DNA from: an uncultured Clostridium sp.
GTDB taxonomy: Bacteria > Bacillota > Clostridia > Clostridiales > Clostridiaceae
Reading direction: 5' to 3'
Assembly (NCBI RefSeq): GCF_900769625.1
Contig: NZ_CAAGHK010000002.1
Location: 1 to 46,206, forward strand
Length of the DNA: 46,206 nt
The notes below the pieces were generated by a model. The model was not told the DNA's origin, did no database searches, and was given only the letters and a program-made list of their open reading frames with translations. How positions within the stretch are numbered: position 1 is the first letter of the stretch; the number at the start of each line of letters is the position of its first letter. This document shows positions 16,796 through 25,080 of the stretch, in pieces. A program made the translations under genes and the position numbers.

Positions 16796-18283
16796 ATGTT
16801 TCAATTTGAGAATAGGTTATCAAAATTAAAGCATGATATTTTAACTAGAATTGCTGTTCTTGCAAAACAAGGTAATGTGACAAGAGAAGAATTAGAAAAA
16901 ATCCCCTATGAAATTATACAAGGAGATATTCCTAAATATAGAGACAGCGTACAGCATGAACGTGATGTTGTTTTAGAAAGAGCAAAACTTGCTGCCGGAT
17001 ACCTTCCAAATGGAAAATACAATGATGAGGTAATTGATATATCAGGGGAAAAAAGAATTTTATATATTATAAAAGCAGCATGTGATAGATGTCCTACAAA
17101 GAAATTTGAAGTTACGGATGCATGCAGAAACTGCATAGCACATAAATGTCAGAGTGTATGTAACTTTGGTGCTATTTCCTATGTAAATGGAAGAGCTCAT
17201 ATAGATACAACAAAATGCAAAGAATGTGGAATGTGCAAAAAGAATTGTCCTTATGATGCTATAGCAGAAGATATGAGGCCATGCAAAAGATCATGTCCTA
17301 CAGGAGCAATAAGTTACAATAAATATGATTTATGTTCAGAAATAGATGAAAGCAAGTGTATAAGCTGTGGAGCGTGTATGGCAGCATGTCCGTTTGGAGC
17401 TATTGAAGATAGAAGCAACATTGTCAAAGTTGTAAATGAACTGATGGGAGATAAAGACGTATATGCAGTTGTAGCACCAGCAATCACCGGACAGATTAAC
17501 TTAAATGTAAAATATGGACAAGTAAAAAATGCAATTAAAAAGCTTGGATTTAAGGATATGGTAGAAGCAGCGTGTGGTGCAGATGCTGTTACCGTAAATG
17601 AAAGTAATGAATTTCTAGAGAGAATGAATAGGGGAGATTCATATATGACTAATTCATGTTGTCCTGCATTTGTAAGCTATATTGAAAAGATAGTTCCAGA
17701 TCAGGCTGAAAGAATATCTGGTACAGTTTCACCTATGGTTGCTACAGGCAGATATATTAAGAACAGAGAAAAGGATGCAAGGGTTGTATTTATAGGTCCA
17801 TGTACTGCAAAGAAGAATGAGTGTCTAAATGACAATCTTAAAGATGCTGTTGATTATGTATTAACATTTGAAGAGTTCTTTGCTTTATTGGATGCTTTCG
17901 AGATAGATCCTGCAGAATGTGATGAAACTGTAGTTGATGATGGTTCTATTTTAGGAAGGGGATTTGCAATAGGAGGAGGTTTGACTTCTTCTATAGAAAA
18001 TTATATCAGTGAAAAGGGTATTGAGGCTGACTTTAAGCCAGTAAAGGTATCAGGAGGGGCTGAAATAAAGAAAACAATGATTATGGCTAAGGCCGGAAAA
18101 TTAAATGGAAACTTTATTGAAGGAATGATGTGTCAGGGTGGATGTATCAATGGAGCTGCTAAAGTAGTACCAGCAATCAAAGGTAAGGTTAACTGTGTGA
18201 AGATTAATGCTCAGGGATATATAAAGAGTGTATTATCTAATGAAGTATTAGGTGAATTTAAGGATATTAATTTAGAAAAATAA
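16796..18283 (+). CDS. Monomeric [FeFe] hydrogenase, group B-like
   Basis: Ferredoxin-linked H2 metabolism. 495 residues. An N-terminal Cys-rich region (CDRCP, CRNC, CQSVC) is followed by two ferredoxin-type cluster motifs (CKECGMCKKNCP and CISCGACMAACP). The H-cluster domain has NSCCPAF, GPCTAKKNE and EGMMCQGGCINGA for the three conserved loops. In the well-studied group A enzymes the first loop reads TSCCPxW and the second MPCxxK; the altered residues here point to the poorly characterised group B seen in clostridia. The short ATTGAGGTG site precedes the ATG. Single gene; no maturases in the window. Catalytic direction is unknown. Confidence 0.87.
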   Translation: MFQFENRLSKLKHDILTRIAVLAKQGNVTREELEKIPYEIIQGDIPKYRDSVQHERDVVLERAKLAAGYLPNGKYNDEVIDISGEKRILYIIKAACDRCPTKKFEVTDACRNCIAHKCQSVCNFGAISYVNGRAHIDTTKCKECGMCKKNCPYDAIAEDMRPCKRSCPTGAISYNKYDLCSEIDESKCISCGACMAACPFGAIEDRSNIVKVVNELMGDKDVYAVVAPAITGQINLNVKYGQVKNAIKKLGFKDMVEAACGADAVTVNESNEFLERMNRGDSYMTNSCCPAFVSYIEKIVPDQAERISGTVSPMVATGRYIKNREKDARVVFIGPCTAKKNECLNDNLKDAVDYVLTFEEFFALLDAFEIDPAECDETVVDDGSILGRGFAIGGGLTSSIENYISEKGIEADFKPVKVSGGAEIKKTMIMAKAGKLNGNFIEGMMCQGGCINGAAKVVPAIKGKVNCVKINAQGYIKSVLSNEVLGEFKDINLEK

Positions 18284-18302
18284 TTTAATCAAATTAAGAA
18301 AT

Positions 18303-18350
18303 CTCTTTAAAAGATAGATATAAAATATGATTCTTTTAAAGAGTTTTTTA
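18303..18350 (+). terminator. Intrinsic terminator after the hydrogenase gene
   Basis: CTCTTTAAAAG at 18303-18313 pairs with CTTTTAAAGAG at 18333-18343 and is followed by a T-run. Confidence 0.85.
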
Positions 18351-18515
18351 TTTTTAGCTGTTTTTTAATGAGCAAAATATTTTATATTAGAAAAAGAAGA
18401 AAATAAAAGTAAGAATGAGTATTATAGATATAAATAGAAATAATCAGTAATATTTGCATAAAAACAGGGTATAATATTAGAAGTAATGTTTGAATTATAT
18501 GGATATAAAGGCTAT

Positions 18516-18521
18516 TATAAT
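18516..18521 (+). promoter_or_regulatory. -10 element of the groESL promoter
   Basis: TATAAT lies directly upstream of the CIRCE operator, so initiation falls at about the start of CIRCE as in other HrcA-controlled operons. The -35 is poorly defined (TTGAAT at 18490-18495, 20 bases away). A second TATAAT is at 18470-18475. Confidence 0.55.
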
Positions 18522-18525
18522 TATA

Positions 18526-18552
18526 TTAGCACTCGATGGTATTGAGTGCTAA
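18526..18552. promoter_or_regulatory. CIRCE operator (HrcA binding site)
   Basis: The two 9-bp arms TTAGCACTC and GAGTGCTAA are perfect and separated by exactly nine bases, identical to the consensus. HrcA repression here gives heat induction of groES-groEL. Confidence 0.97.
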
Positions 18553-18606
18553 CAATTAAATAAAAAATAATTATAATAAATAGATATATTTTAAGGAGGG
18601 TTTTTC

Positions 18607-18891
18607 ATGAATATTAAACCACTTGGTGAAAGAGTAGTAATCAAAAAATTAGAGGCAGAAGAAAAGACTAAGAGTGGAATAGTCTTAACAGGAAGTGCTA
18701 AGGAAAGACCACAGGAAGCAGAAGTTGTTGCAGTAGGACCTGGAGCAGTAGTAGATGGAAACAGAGTTGAAATGGAAGTTAAAGTTGGAGATAAAGTTTT
18801 ATACTCTAAATATGCAGGTACAGAAGTTAAAGTTGATGGAGAAGAATATACTATATTAAAGCAAGAAGACATACTAGCAATAGTTGAATAG
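18607..18891 (+). CDS. groES: Co-chaperonin GroES
   Basis: Lid of the GroEL folding chamber. 94 residues with the family start (MNIKPLGERVVIKK), a mobile loop (EEKTKSGIVLTGSAKE) and the C-terminal YTILKQEDILAIVE. AAGGAGGG precedes the ATG. It lies 77 bases before groEL under the CIRCE operator. Confidence 0.97.
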   Translation: MNIKPLGERVVIKKLEAEEKTKSGIVLTGSAKERPQEAEVVAVGPGAVVDGNRVEMEVKVGDKVLYSKYAGTEVKVDGEEYTILKQEDILAIVE

Positions 18892-18968
18892 AATTTATGT
18901 AAAGTTAAATTAATAAATAAGTGCTATTACATAGCATGAAGTATTTAATTAAGAGGAGAGTGTTATAA

Positions 18969-20597
18969 ATGGCTAAGATGTTAAAATTCGGAGAAGATGC
19001 AAGAAGAGCTATGCAAGTTGGCGTAGATAAATTAGCAGATACAGTTAAGGTTACTTTAGGACCAAAAGGAAGAAATGTTGTTTTAGATAAAAAATTTGGT
19101 GCACCATTAATAACAAACGATGGTGTTTCAATAGCAAGAGAAATTGAATTAGAAGATCCATATGAAAACATGGGTGCTCAATTAGTTAAAGAAGTAGCAA
19201 CTAAAACAAACGATGTTGCTGGTGATGGTACTACAACTGCTACATTATTAGCTCAAGCTATAATAAGAGAAGGATTAAAGAATGTAACTGCTGGAGCAAA
19301 TCCAATCTTACTTAGAAATGGTATCAAAGTTGCAGTTGAAAAAGCAGTAGAAGAAATTAAGAAGATTTCTAAACCAGTAGAAGGTAAAGATGATATTGCA
19401 AGAGTTGCTGCTATTTCTGCTGCTGATGAAGAAGTTGGTCAGTTAATTGCTGATGCAATGGAAAAGGTCGGTAATGAAGGAGTTATAACTATTGAAGAAT
19501 CTAAATCAATGGGAACTGAATTAGATGTAGTTGAAGGTATGCAGTTTGATAGAGGATATGTATCTCCTTACATGGCTACAGATACAGAAAAGATGGAAGC
19601 TGTTTTAGATAATCCATATATTTTAATAACTGATAAGAAGATTACAAACATTCAAGAAATATTACCTATTCTTGAGGAAATCGTAAAGACAGGTAAAAAA
19701 TTATTAATCATTGCTGAAGACATTGAAGGTGAAGCAATGGCAACATTAGTAGTTAACAAATTAAGAGGAACATTCACTTGTGTTGCTGTTAAGGCTCCTG
19801 GATTTGGTGATAGAAGAAAAGAGATGTTACAAGATATCGCTATATTAACAGGTGGTACTGTAATCTCTGAAGAATTAGGAAGAGAATTAAAAGAAGTTAC
19901 TTTAGACATGTTAGGAACTGCTGATAGTGTTAAAGTAAGCAAAGAAAATACAGTTATAGTAAATGGTAAAGGCGATTCAAATGCAATTAAAGAAAGAGTT
20001 GGCCAAATCAGAGCTCAAATAGAAGAAACTACTTCTGAATTTGATAAAGAAAAATTACAAGAAAGATTAGCAAAACTTGCTGGTGGAGTTGCAGTGATCA
20101 AAGTTGGTGCAGCTACTGAAACTGAATTAAAAGAAAAGAAATTAAGAATTGAAGATGCATTAAACGCTACAAAGGCTGCTGTTGAAGAAGGTATAGTAGC
20201 CGGTGGTGGTACTGCTTATGTTAATGTAATTAACGAAGTAGCTAAATTAACATCTGATGTTGCTGACAGCCAAGTTGGTATAAACATAATTGTTAAAGCA
20301 TTAGAAGAACCTGTAAGACAGATTGCTATCAATGCAGGGGTTGAGGGTTCAGTTATAATTGAAAAAGTTAAGAACAGTGAATCAGGTGTAGGATATGATG
20401 CTTTACATGATGAATATAAGAATATGATTAAATCAGGAATTGTTGATCCAACTAAGGTTACAAGATCAGCTCTTCAAAATGCTGCATCTGTAGCATCTAC
20501 ATTCTTAACAACTGAAGCTGCTGTAGCAGATATTCCAGCTAAGGAACCAGCAATGCCAGCTGGTGGAGCAGGAATGGGAATGGACGGAATGTACTAG
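18969..20597 (+). CDS. groEL: Chaperonin GroEL
   Basis: ATP-driven folding chamber. 542 residues, full length. KVTLGPKGRNVVLDK, DGVSIAREIEL and the ATP-site loop NDVAGDGTTTAT are in the equatorial domain; the C-terminus is the usual flexible Gly-Met tail (GGAGMGMDGMY). GAGGAG precedes the ATG. Second gene of the HrcA/CIRCE operon. Confidence 0.98.
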   Translation: MAKMLKFGEDARRAMQVGVDKLADTVKVTLGPKGRNVVLDKKFGAPLITNDGVSIAREIELEDPYENMGAQLVKEVATKTNDVAGDGTTTATLLAQAIIREGLKNVTAGANPILLRNGIKVAVEKAVEEIKKISKPVEGKDDIARVAAISAADEEVGQLIADAMEKVGNEGVITIEESKSMGTELDVVEGMQFDRGYVSPYMATDTEKMEAVLDNPYILITDKKITNIQEILPILEEIVKTGKKLLIIAEDIEGEAMATLVVNKLRGTFTCVAVKAPGFGDRRKEMLQDIAILTGGTVISEELGRELKEVTLDMLGTADSVKVSKENTVIVNGKGDSNAIKERVGQIRAQIEETTSEFDKEKLQERLAKLAGGVAVIKVGAATETELKEKKLRIEDALNATKAAVEEGIVAGGGTAYVNVINEVAKLTSDVADSQVGINIIVKALEEPVRQIAINAGVEGSVIIEKVKNSESGVGYDALHDEYKNMIKSGIVDPTKVTRSALQNAASVASTFLTTEAAVADIPAKEPAMPAGGAGMGMDGMY

Positions 20598-20646
20598 AAT
20601 TAATTCTATAAATAATAGGTAGTTAATTTGATGTAAGTATAAATAT

Positions 20647-20690
20647 AAAAGCCATAAGGAATTGAAAAAATTCTTATGGCTTTTTATTTT
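20647..20690 (+). terminator. groEL: Intrinsic terminator after groEL
   Basis: AAAAGCCATAAG pairs with CTTATGGCTTTT, with one bulged G before an inner AATT/AATT pair, and a T-rich tail follows. Confidence 0.87.
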
Positions 20691-20753
20691 TTTGTATAGA
20701 AATCTATAAAAAAGGAATAATTTAAATAATTAAATTAATAAACAGGAGGATTT

Positions 20754-21176
20754 ATGAGGATAGGATTAAGAAAAGAGAAATGTAAAAAAGGATTTACATT
20801 AATTGAATTGATAGTAGTCATGTGTATTATAGGAATTCTGGCAGGTACATTAATACCACAGATAAGTGGATATATTACAGAAGCAAAGAAATTAAAGGTA
20901 TTAGATCAGAGCAGAAGTGTTGTAATGGCAGTAGAGTCATATAATTTAAAAAGTACATCTAAAATAAGTAAAAGTGATACTATAATCAGTATAAAAAGTA
21001 GAAGTGAAGTTTCAAAATATTTAAAGGATGTAAATTTAACTAATTTAAACGAGGGAACGACAGTTGGTGAGTGTTATTCTATAGTAAATGGATCAGAATT
21101 TGAAATAGATGAATCTACTGAAAAACTGACAAATGTAATTTCACCTGTTCAAAACCAAACAGTTACTCAGCATTAA
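20754..21176 (+). CDS. Orphan type IV prepilin-like protein
   Basis: 140 residues. A class III leader (KCKKG followed by FTLIELIVVM) would be cut by a prepilin peptidase after Gly13, leaving N-methylated Phe as residue 1. Glu at position 5 of the mature protein, needed for pilus assembly, is present. The hydrophobic helix continues through IIGILAGTLIPQI. The C-terminal domain is short and has a single Cys, so no pseudopilin disulfide loop. AGGAGG lies five bases before the ATG. No pilus assembly ATPase, peptidase or other pilin is nearby. It could be a minor pilin or pseudopilin used by a system encoded elsewhere. Confidence 0.85.
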   Translation: MRIGLRKEKCKKGFTLIELIVVMCIIGILAGTLIPQISGYITEAKKLKVLDQSRSVVMAVESYNLKSTSKISKSDTIISIKSRSEVSKYLKDVNLTNLNEGTTVGECYSIVNGSEFEIDESTEKLTNVISPVQNQTVTQH

Positions 21177-21317
21177 CAATAGAAACTTAAAAGAAAAACA
21201 TAAAGTGCTAATGTAGATTTATGATATAGATTAATCTATGAATATTTATAAAGAAACATTATCTGATTTTATAAAAGAAAATAATACATAAAAAATGCAA
21301 TTTTTATGTCAAATTTA

Positions 21318-21346
21318 TTGACTTTATTTTTTACATACATTATAAT
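21318..21346 (+). promoter_or_regulatory. Promoter of the guaB riboswitch transcript
   Basis: TTGACT at 21318-21323 and TATAAT at 21341-21346 with a 17-base spacer. Initiation about 25 bases before the aptamer. Confidence 0.85.
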
Positions 21347-21378
21347 ATGTTTAATTCAAAGATACGGCACATTAAAAA

Positions 21379-21520
21379 ACTCATATATACCCTGAATATG
21401 GCGGGGAGTATCTACCGGGAACCTTAAATTCTCGACTATGAGTGATATTAATATACGTTGATATTTATTTATCCAAAGCATATTAACATCACTCTAGATG
21501 GTTAATGTGCTTTTTTTTAT
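21379..21520 (+). ncRNA. Guanine riboswitch with terminator (purine aptamer)
   Basis: Purine aptamer at 21379-21443. P1 is ACTCAT with ATGAGT; P2 is CCCTG with CGGGG around the AATATGG loop; P3 is CGGGAA with TTCTCG around CCTTAAA. The junction retains TATCTACC, and the specificity base in GACTATG is C, which selects guanine or hypoxanthine rather than adenine. A terminator stem at 21475-21513 with eight T follows. The 3' strand of P1 (GAGTGATATTAATAT) can instead pair with 21481-21494, which is part of the terminator, so ligand binding should turn guaB off. This fits feedback by guanine on GMP synthesis. Confidence 0.95.
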
Positions 21521-21595
21521 ACACAAAAATGCAAGAAAAATATTCAAAGTTAATAAGAAATGCAATAAATAATTCAAATAAGGGAGGAAATTAAA

Positions 21596-23050
21596 ATGGC
21601 AAAAATTATCAAAACAGCTTACACTTTTGATGACGTATTATTAATGCCTAATAAGTCAGAAATATTACCAAGAGAGGTATCAACAAAAACACAGTTGACA
21701 AAGAAGATTGCTTTGAGTATACCTTTAATGAGTGCTGGAATGGATACTGTAACAGAATCTAAGATGGCAATTGCTATGGCAAGAGAAGGCGGAATTGGTA
21801 TTATACATAAAAATATGACTATTGAGCAACAAGCCAAAGAAGTTGACAAGGTTAAGAGACAAGAAAATGGTGTTATAACAGATCCTATTTATTTATCAGA
21901 AGATCACTTAATCCAAGATGCTGAAAACTTAATGGCTCAATATAGAATTTCAGGTGTTCCAGTTACTAAAGACGGAAAATTAGTAGGAATCATTACAAAC
22001 AGAGATATAATATTTGAAACAGATTTTCAAAAGAAAATTTCAGAAGTAATGACAAAGGAAAACTTAATAACTGCTAGTGAAAAAACTACAGTTGAAGAAG
22101 CTAAAGCAATTTTAAAGAAACATAAGATTGAAAAGTTACCATTAATAGATGATGAAGGAAACTTAAAGGGACTTATAACAATGAAAGATATAGAAAAAGT
22201 TAAGAAGTTCCCAAATGCAGCTAAAGATGCTAGAGGAAGATTATTATGTGGTGCTGGTGTCGGCGTTACTGGTAACATGATGGAAAGAATAGATGCTTTA
22301 GTAAAAGCTCAAGTTGATGTTATTGTTCTTGATACAGCACATGGACATTCACAAGGTGTTTTAGATGCAGTTAAAAAGATTAAAGAAACATATCCAGAAC
22401 TTCAAGTAATTGCAGGTAATGTAGCAACAGCTGAAGCAGTAGAAGATTTAATAAAAGCTGGCGCTGATTGTGTTAAAGTTGGTATCGGACCTGGATCTAT
22501 CTGTACAACAAGAGTAGTTGCAGGTGTAGGTGTGCCTCAATTAACAGCAGTTATGGACTGTGCTGAAATGGGAAGAAAATATGGAATCCCAGTAATTGCT
22601 GACGGTGGTCTTAAATATTCAGGAGATATTGTTAAAGCATTAGCAGCAGGTGCTTCAGTAGCAATGCTTGGATCATTATTTGCAGGATGTGAAGAAGCTC
22701 CTGGAGAAATGGAAATATATCAAGGAAGAAGCTACAAAGTATACAGAGGTATGGGATCATTAGCAGCTATGGAATGTGGTTCTAAAGATAGATACTTCCA
22801 GGAAGGAAACAAAAAACTAGTTCCAGAAGGTGTTGAAGGAAGAGTTGCTTATAAGGGATTAGTAGCAGATACTATATTCCAATTAATCGGTGGAATCAGA
22901 TCAGGTATGGGATACTTAGGGTCAAAAGATTTAGAAACACTTTATGAAACTTCAAGATTTGTAGTTCAAACTGGTGCAGGATTAAGAGAAAGTCATCCAC
23001 ATGATATTAATATTACAAAGGAAGCACCAAACTATAGTGTACAACAATAA
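21596..23050 (+). CDS. guaB: IMP dehydrogenase
   Basis: Oxidises IMP to XMP, the first committed step to GMP. 484 residues: the TIM barrel is interrupted by two CBS domains (residues about 95-205). The active-site loop GPGSICTTR holds catalytic Cys303, followed by ADGGLKYSGDIVKALAAGA and the flap motif YRGMGS. AGGGAGG before the ATG. Controlled by the guanine riboswitch and followed by guaA, the next enzyme. Confidence 0.97.
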   Translation: MAKIIKTAYTFDDVLLMPNKSEILPREVSTKTQLTKKIALSIPLMSAGMDTVTESKMAIAMAREGGIGIIHKNMTIEQQAKEVDKVKRQENGVITDPIYLSEDHLIQDAENLMAQYRISGVPVTKDGKLVGIITNRDIIFETDFQKKISEVMTKENLITASEKTTVEEAKAILKKHKIEKLPLIDDEGNLKGLITMKDIEKVKKFPNAAKDARGRLLCGAGVGVTGNMMERIDALVKAQVDVIVLDTAHGHSQGVLDAVKKIKETYPELQVIAGNVATAEAVEDLIKAGADCVKVGIGPGSICTTRVVAGVGVPQLTAVMDCAEMGRKYGIPVIADGGLKYSGDIVKALAAGASVAMLGSLFAGCEEAPGEMEIYQGRSYKVYRGMGSLAAMECGSKDRYFQEGNKKLVPEGVEGRVAYKGLVADTIFQLIGGIRSGMGYLGSKDLETLYETSRFVVQTGAGLRESHPHDINITKEAPNYSVQQ

Positions 23051-23092
23051 CGAACATTTAGATAAAAAAACATATTAATGTTAATAAAAAAA

Positions 23093-23138
23093 TGCCCAAA
23101 ATGAATATTTTTAGTTGAAAAAAATATTATTTTGGGCA
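23093..23138. other. Long hairpin between guaB and guaA
   Basis: TGCCCAAAAT at 23093-23102 pairs with ATTTTGGGCA at 23129-23138, and inner A/T arms extend the stem. The T-run lies on the minus strand (A-run at 23083-23092 on plus), so as an intrinsic terminator it would only work leftward. On the plus strand it may be a processing or stability hairpin between the two genes. Confidence 0.6.
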
Positions 23139-23176
23139 ATAATAGTATATATAGAAGAACATTTTAGGAGGAAACC

Positions 23177-24718
23177 ATGAAAAAAGAATTAATTTTAGTT
23201 ATTGATTTCGGTGGACAATATAATCAATTAATTGCAAGAAGAGTAAGAGAATGTAATGTATATTGTGAAGTTCATCCTTATACTTTAAGTATTGAAAAGA
23301 TAAAGGAAATGAATCCAAAGGGAATTATCTTTACAGGCGGACCTAACAGTGTGTATGGTGAAGATTCTCCTCTATGTGATAAGGCATTATTTGAAATAGG
23401 AGTACCTATTCTTGGTATATGTTATGGTTCTCAGCTTATGTCTCATATGCTTGGCGGAAAGGTTGCGACAGCACCTGTAAGTGAATATGGTAAAACAGAG
23501 GTTGATGTTAATACAGACTCTAAACTTTTTGAAGGTGTATCACCTAAAACAATATGTTGGATGAGCCACACTGATTACATAGAAAAAGCACCAGAAGGAT
23601 TCAAGATAACTGGTAATACTCCTGTTTGTCCAGTTGCAGCTATGGAATGTGAAGAAAAGAATTTATATGCAGTTCAATTCCATCCAGAAGTAATGCATAC
23701 ACAAGAAGGTACAAAGATGCTTTCAAACTTTGTATATAATGTATGTAATTGTGCTGGTGACTGGAAGATGGATTCATTTGTTGAAAAGACAATTGAAGAA
23801 ATAAGAGAAAAAGTAGGAAACGGAAAAGCATTATGTGCATTATCAGGCGGAGTTGATTCATCAGTAGCTGCTGTATTACTTTCAAAGGCTATCGGAAAGC
23901 AGTTAACATGTGTATTTGTTGATCATGGTTTACTTCGTAAAAATGAAGGTGATGAAGTTGAAGCTGTATTTGGACCAAATGGTAACTATGACTTGAACTT
24001 CATACGTGTAAATGCACAGGAAAGATTCTATGAAAAGTTAAAAGGAGTAGAAGATCCAGAAACTAAGAGAAAAATAATCGGCGAAGAATTTATCAGAGTT
24101 TTTGAAGAAGAAGCTAAAAAAATCGGAGCTGTTGATTTCTTAGTACAAGGAACTATATATCCAGATGTTATTGAAAGTGGTCTTGGTAAATCGGCAGTTA
24201 TCAAATCACATCATAATGTAGGAGGACTTCCTGATTACGTTGATTTCAAGGAAATCATAGAACCTCTTAGATTATTATTCAAGGATGAAGTTAGAAAAGC
24301 TGGTTTAGAACTTGGAATTCCTGAAAAATTAGTTTACAGACAGCCATTCCCAGGTCCAGGACTTGGTATTCGTATAATTGGTGAAGTAACAGCTGAAAAA
24401 GTAAGAATAGTTCAAGATGCTGACGCAATATATCGTGAAGAAATTGCAAATTCAGGATTAGATAAAGAAATTGGTCAATACTTTGCAGCTCTTACAAATA
24501 TGCGTTCAGTAGGTGTTATGGGCGATGAAAGAACTTATGATTATGCTGTAGCTCTTAGAGCAGTAACTACAAGTGATTTCATGACAGCAGAATCTGCAGA
24601 CCTTCCATGGGAAGTACTTGGAAAAGTAACAACTAGAATAGTAAATGAAGTTAAAGGTGTAAATAGAGTATTCTATGATTGCACTGGTAAACCACCAGCT
24701 ACTATTGAATTCGAGTAA
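23177..24718 (+). CDS. guaA: GMP synthase (glutamine-hydrolysing)
   Basis: Converts XMP to GMP. 513 residues. The N-terminal class I glutamine amidotransferase has nucleophile Cys82 in GICYGSQLM and the His-Glu pair in QFHPEV. The ATP pyrophosphatase has the P-loop LSGGVDSSV. The C-terminal dimer domain contains PFPGPGLGIRIIGE and ends TGKPPATIEFE. AGGAGG before the ATG. Same direction as guaB, 126 bases apart. Confidence 0.97.
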   Translation: MKKELILVIDFGGQYNQLIARRVRECNVYCEVHPYTLSIEKIKEMNPKGIIFTGGPNSVYGEDSPLCDKALFEIGVPILGICYGSQLMSHMLGGKVATAPVSEYGKTEVDVNTDSKLFEGVSPKTICWMSHTDYIEKAPEGFKITGNTPVCPVAAMECEEKNLYAVQFHPEVMHTQEGTKMLSNFVYNVCNCAGDWKMDSFVEKTIEEIREKVGNGKALCALSGGVDSSVAAVLLSKAIGKQLTCVFVDHGLLRKNEGDEVEAVFGPNGNYDLNFIRVNAQERFYEKLKGVEDPETKRKIIGEEFIRVFEEEAKKIGAVDFLVQGTIYPDVIESGLGKSAVIKSHHNVGGLPDYVDFKEIIEPLRLLFKDEVRKAGLELGIPEKLVYRQPFPGPGLGIRIIGEVTAEKVRIVQDADAIYREEIANSGLDKEIGQYFAALTNMRSVGVMGDERTYDYAVALRAVTTSDFMTAESADLPWEVLGKVTTRIVNEVKGVNRVFYDCTGKPPATIEFE

Positions 24719-24780
24719 TTTAAAGTTCTGTAAACTCTTGATTTTACTAGGTTTAAAGTGAATTAATAAATTTATAAAGT

Positions 24781-24838
24781 AGGTAGTTATGAATGCTATT
24801 TTTATTGAAATTTTGGCAATCATGACTATCTATTTTTT
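24781..24838 (+). terminator. guaA: Terminator after guaA
   Basis: An imperfect stem pairs TAGTTATGAATGC with GCAATCATGACTA (one mismatch and one G-U), with a loop of about 20 bases and TATTTTTTATTTTG after it. Confidence 0.7.
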
Positions 24839-24849
24839 ATTTTGTAATA

Positions 24850-24981
24850 TTTAAAGATGAATTAATAATAGATGGAAGTAAGGAAGTTCATTATCATTTA
24901 AAAGATAACATACGACTAACAAATACTTGTGCACTTGTGATACGAGATCTCCCTGATGGATTAGATATAATTGGTGAATAG
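24850..24981 (+). pseudogene. Possible short gene remnant
   Basis: An open frame without a usable start codon or ribosome site runs to TAG at 24979-24981. Its peptide (HYHLKDNIRLTNTCALVIRD and on to DIIGE) has ordered, protein-like composition and faintly resembles the sigma-70 region 4 start (Leu-x-Asn-x-Cys-x-Leu, then IGE), but the recognition helix that should follow is missing. It may be a remnant; it may also be chance. Confidence 0.25.
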
Positions 24982-25080
24982 GAATATTTAAAAATATATT
25001 GATGCTAATCATTTACAGGAATAAAATAATATATATTGATATGAATTCAAATAACATTATTAGATGAGGTGTAAAATAAA

